8,285 nucleotides of DNA from Cryomorphaceae bacterium (lineage in GTDB: Bacteria > Bacteroidota > Bacteroidia > Flavobacteriales > Schleiferiaceae), in NCBI GenBank assembly GCA_003444795.1, contig DLWR01000163.1, forward strand, positions 1-8,285, written 5' to 3'. Position 1 is the stretch's first letter. Each line of letters opens with the position of its first letter. The position numbers and the translations under genes are program-made. The notes under the pieces are model-generated. The model did not search any database. It saw only the letters and a program-made list of their open reading frames with translations, and had not been told where the DNA came from. Shown piece by piece: positions 6,596 through 8,285 of this stretch.

Positions 6596-7879
6596 ATGGA
6601 AATCCTACGCGCCCTCGCCAGCTTGGTTTTATTGCTCGGCATCCTCTTCTTAGCCAGCACCAACCGCCGAGCGATTTCCTGGTCCTTGGTGGGTAAAGGC
6701 TTGCTCATCCAATTTGGCCTCGCCTACCTCATCCTAGAGGTGGATGCCGTGTCTCACGTATTTGATTCCATCGGGAAGGGCTTTGTGGCTTTGCTTGGCT
6801 TTGCGCGTGAAGGCAGTCTCTTCCTGTTTGGCGACTTGGTCGGACGCGTCGACAGCTTTGGCTACATCTTCGCTTTCCAAGTGCTACCCACCATTGTCTT
6901 CTTCAGTGCCATTACTAGCTTGCTCTTCCACTTTGGCATCTTGCAGCGCGTCGTTTGGGTCTTTGCTTGGTTCATGAAGCGCACATTAAAACTTTCAGGA
7001 GCCGAATCCCTTTCGGCAGCCGCCAACGTTTTTGTCGGCCAAACCGAAGCCCCCTTGCTGGTCAAGCCCTACATCCAAGGCATGACCCGTTCGGAACTTC
7101 TCTGCCTCATGTCAGGCGGCATGTCGACTATTGCAGGGGCCGTTCTCGCCGCCTACATCAATTACTTGGGCGGACCTGATGAAGTTCGTCAAGTTTTCTT
7201 CGCCCGCCACCTGCTGGCTGCTTCCGTGATGTCCGCACCTGCTGCCATCATCGCCGCGAAGATGCTCATCCCCGAAACAGAGAAATTTATAGACACCGCC
7301 GAGGTAGAAATTGAAAAGCAAGGCAACTGGTTGGAAGCCATTGCACATGGTACAGGTGACGGTCTCAAGATGGCTGTCAATGTGGGGGTCATGCTCCTTG
7401 TTTTCACCGCTTTTATCGCCTTGGCTAATGCCCTTCTGGGTGGCGCCATTGGGGAATGGACTGGCCTCAACGCCTGGTTGGCGGATGTGACCAGCGGCCG
7501 CTACACGGAGTTCAACCTCCAAGCCATCTTTGGTTTAACCCTGGCCCCACTCACCTGGTTAATGGGCGTGCCCTGGGGGGATGCCGCAGCCGTCGGCCAA
7601 CTCCTTGGCGAAAAGACGGTACTTAATGAATTCTACGCCTACGTAAGCATGGGCGGATTGATGGAAAATGGCCAACTCGCTTCGGAGAAGGCACAAATCC
7701 TAGCCACCTACATCCTATGTGGCTTTGCCAACTTCGCCTCTATTGGTATCCAAATCGGTGGAATCGGCGCTCTGGCCCCCAACCGACGAAAAGACCTCAG
7801 CACCATGGGACTTCGCGCGCTCTTGGCGGGCACGGCTGCCTCCTTGTTTACGGCTATCTTAGTCGGGCTGTTGTACTAA
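6596..7879 (+). CDS. Concentrative nucleoside transporter (CNT/NupC family)
   Basis: Inner-membrane importer of nucleosides driven by an H+ or Na+ gradient. The 427 residues match bacterial CNT proteins, with an N-terminal helix (1-20) and further hydrophobic segments throughout. Core motifs: [17 protein letters not shown] (143-159, with G148-Q149-T150-E151 of the first substrate hairpin), [18 protein letters not shown] (171-188), [13 protein letters not shown] (342-354), and [20 protein letters not shown] (375-394), which hold the Asn, Glu, Phe and Ser residues that contact nucleosides in known structures. A segment of about 30 residues near 225-250 is hydrophilic and likely a loop. The start lies 1 nt after the preceding stop. 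Imported nucleosides could feed the kinase at the left of the window. Whether the coupling ion is Na+ or H+ cannot be stated from the sequence. Confidence 0.93.
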   Translation: MEILRALASLVLLLGILFLASTNRRAISWSLVGKGLLIQFGLAYLILEVDAVSHVFDSIGKGFVALLGFAREGSLFLFGDLVGRVDSFGYIFAFQVLPTIVFFSAITSLLFHFGILQRVVWVFAWFMKRTLKLSGAESLSAAANVFVGQTEAPLLVKPYIQGMTRSELLCLMSGGMSTIAGAVLAAYINYLGGPDEVRQVFFARHLLAASVMSAPAAIIAAKMLIPETEKFIDTAEVEIEKQGNWLEAIAHGTGDGLKMAVNVGVMLLVFTAFIALANALLGGAIGEWTGLNAWLADVTSGRYTEFNLQAIFGLTLAPLTWLMGVPWGDAAAVGQLLGEKTVLNEFYAYVSMGGLMENGQLASEKAQILATYILCGFANFASIGIQIGGIGALAPNRRKDLSTMGLRALLAGTAASLFTAILVGLLY

Positions 7880-7895
7880 CGTTTCTTCGCTCTCC

Positions 7896-8285
7896 ATGAA
7901 AGTCTACCACGAACTCATTAAACGCGTCCTCGCAGAGGGAGTGAAAAAAGAAGATCGTACGGGGACGGGAACGGTATCGGTCTTTGGCCACCAAATGCGC
8001 TTCAACCTTCAAGAGGGCTTCCCCTTGATGACGACCAAGAAGCTGCACCTGAAAAGCATTCTGCACGAACTCATTTGGTTCATCAGGGGCGAGACAAACA
8101 TCCGCTACCTCTGCCAGAATGGGGTACGCATTTGGGACGATTGGCCCTACGCCAAGTACAAGACCTCCACTGATTTTCAAGGCGAGGACATCCGCGCTTT
8201 TGCCGAGCGTGTGGCCACGGATAAGGCCTTTGCTGCACAGTGGGGAGAGCTCGGCCCGGTCTATGGGTACCAGTGGCGCTCATGG
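7896..8285 (+). CDS. thyA: Thymidylate synthase, 5' part (cut by window edge)
   Basis: Methylates dUMP to dTMP using methylenetetrahydrofolate. 130 residues are visible and the frame is open to the edge. Seen: [12 protein letters not shown], the dUMP-phosphate loop EDRTGTGT with R21, [20 protein letters not shown] (30-49), [12 protein letters not shown] with E58, IWDDW with W80, and [14 protein letters not shown] at the end. Compared with the Escherichia coli enzyme there are about 29 extra residues between W83 and GPVYG, as in the longer form of the family. The catalytic Cys-containing PCH motif lies beyond the window. The ATG at 7896 is 16 nt after the transporter stop, with no clear Shine-Dalgarno, so it probably belongs to the same transcript. 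Confidence 0.97.
   Translation, partial: MKVYHELIKRVLAEGVKKEDRTGTGTVSVFGHQMRFNLQEGFPLMTTKKLHLKSILHELIWFIRGETNIRYLCQNGVRIWDDWPYAKYKTSTDFQGEDIRAFAERVATDKAFAAQWGELGPVYGYQWRSW

Noticed and set aside
1..8285. Mobile elements, CRISPR arrays, tRNA or rRNA genes, riboswitches
   Set aside because: I looked for transposase-like frames, terminal repeats, regularly spaced repeats and structured RNA genes by eye and found none; all large stretches are accounted for by housekeeping genes.

Overview
The window looks like chromosomal DNA of a member of the Bacteroidota, probably near the Flavobacteriales, with a moderate GC content. Three things point there. The three larger upstream regions each carry a TATTTTTG box, which fits the Bacteroidota -7 consensus TAnnTTTG. 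Most starts lack a convincing Shine-Dalgarno sequence. The gene order etfB-etfA-bifunctional nuclease-nucleoside transporter-thyA, with pdhB divergent, is one I recall from flavobacterial genomes (memory, not checked). I see no mobile elements, phage genes, CRISPR, tRNA or rRNA; this is a housekeeping region.

Layout. A deoxynucleoside kinase (16-630, +) converges on a membrane-bound ion-pumping pyrophosphatase, hppA (757-3123, -), and a perfect 12-bp-stem hairpin at 711-740 can terminate both. Upstream of hppA, also on the minus strand, lies pdhB (3209-4189), the E1-beta subunit of pyruvate dehydrogenase. A 93-bp divergent region with two back-to-back -7 boxes separates pdhB from a tight plus-strand operon: etfB (4283-5029), etfA (5032-5982), a DUF151 bifunctional-nuclease protein with a C-terminal UVR motif (5983-6594), a CNT-family nucleoside transporter (6596-7879) and thyA (7896 to the window edge, truncated). 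The gaps between these genes are 2, 0, 1 and 16 nt.

How the genes fit together. pdhB and etfBA both serve oxidative carbon metabolism (acetyl-CoA formation; electron transfer from acyl-CoA dehydrogenases). The kinase, nucleoside transporter and thymidylate synthase all serve deoxynucleotide supply. The pyrophosphatase recovers energy from PPi, a by-product of biosynthesis.

Most notable points. (1) HppA ends in a roughly 92-residue Cys/His-rich extension holding three copies of C-x3-C-x5/6-C-x2-H, probably exposed outside the cytoplasm. (2) HppA lacks the usual gate glutamate in transmembrane helix 6 and has one in helix 5 instead, with a K+-dependent-type GNTTAATGKG motif. (3) The pdhB/etfB divergent promoters form a near-perfect inverted repeat. 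I do not see evidence for a wholly new defence or mobile system here.
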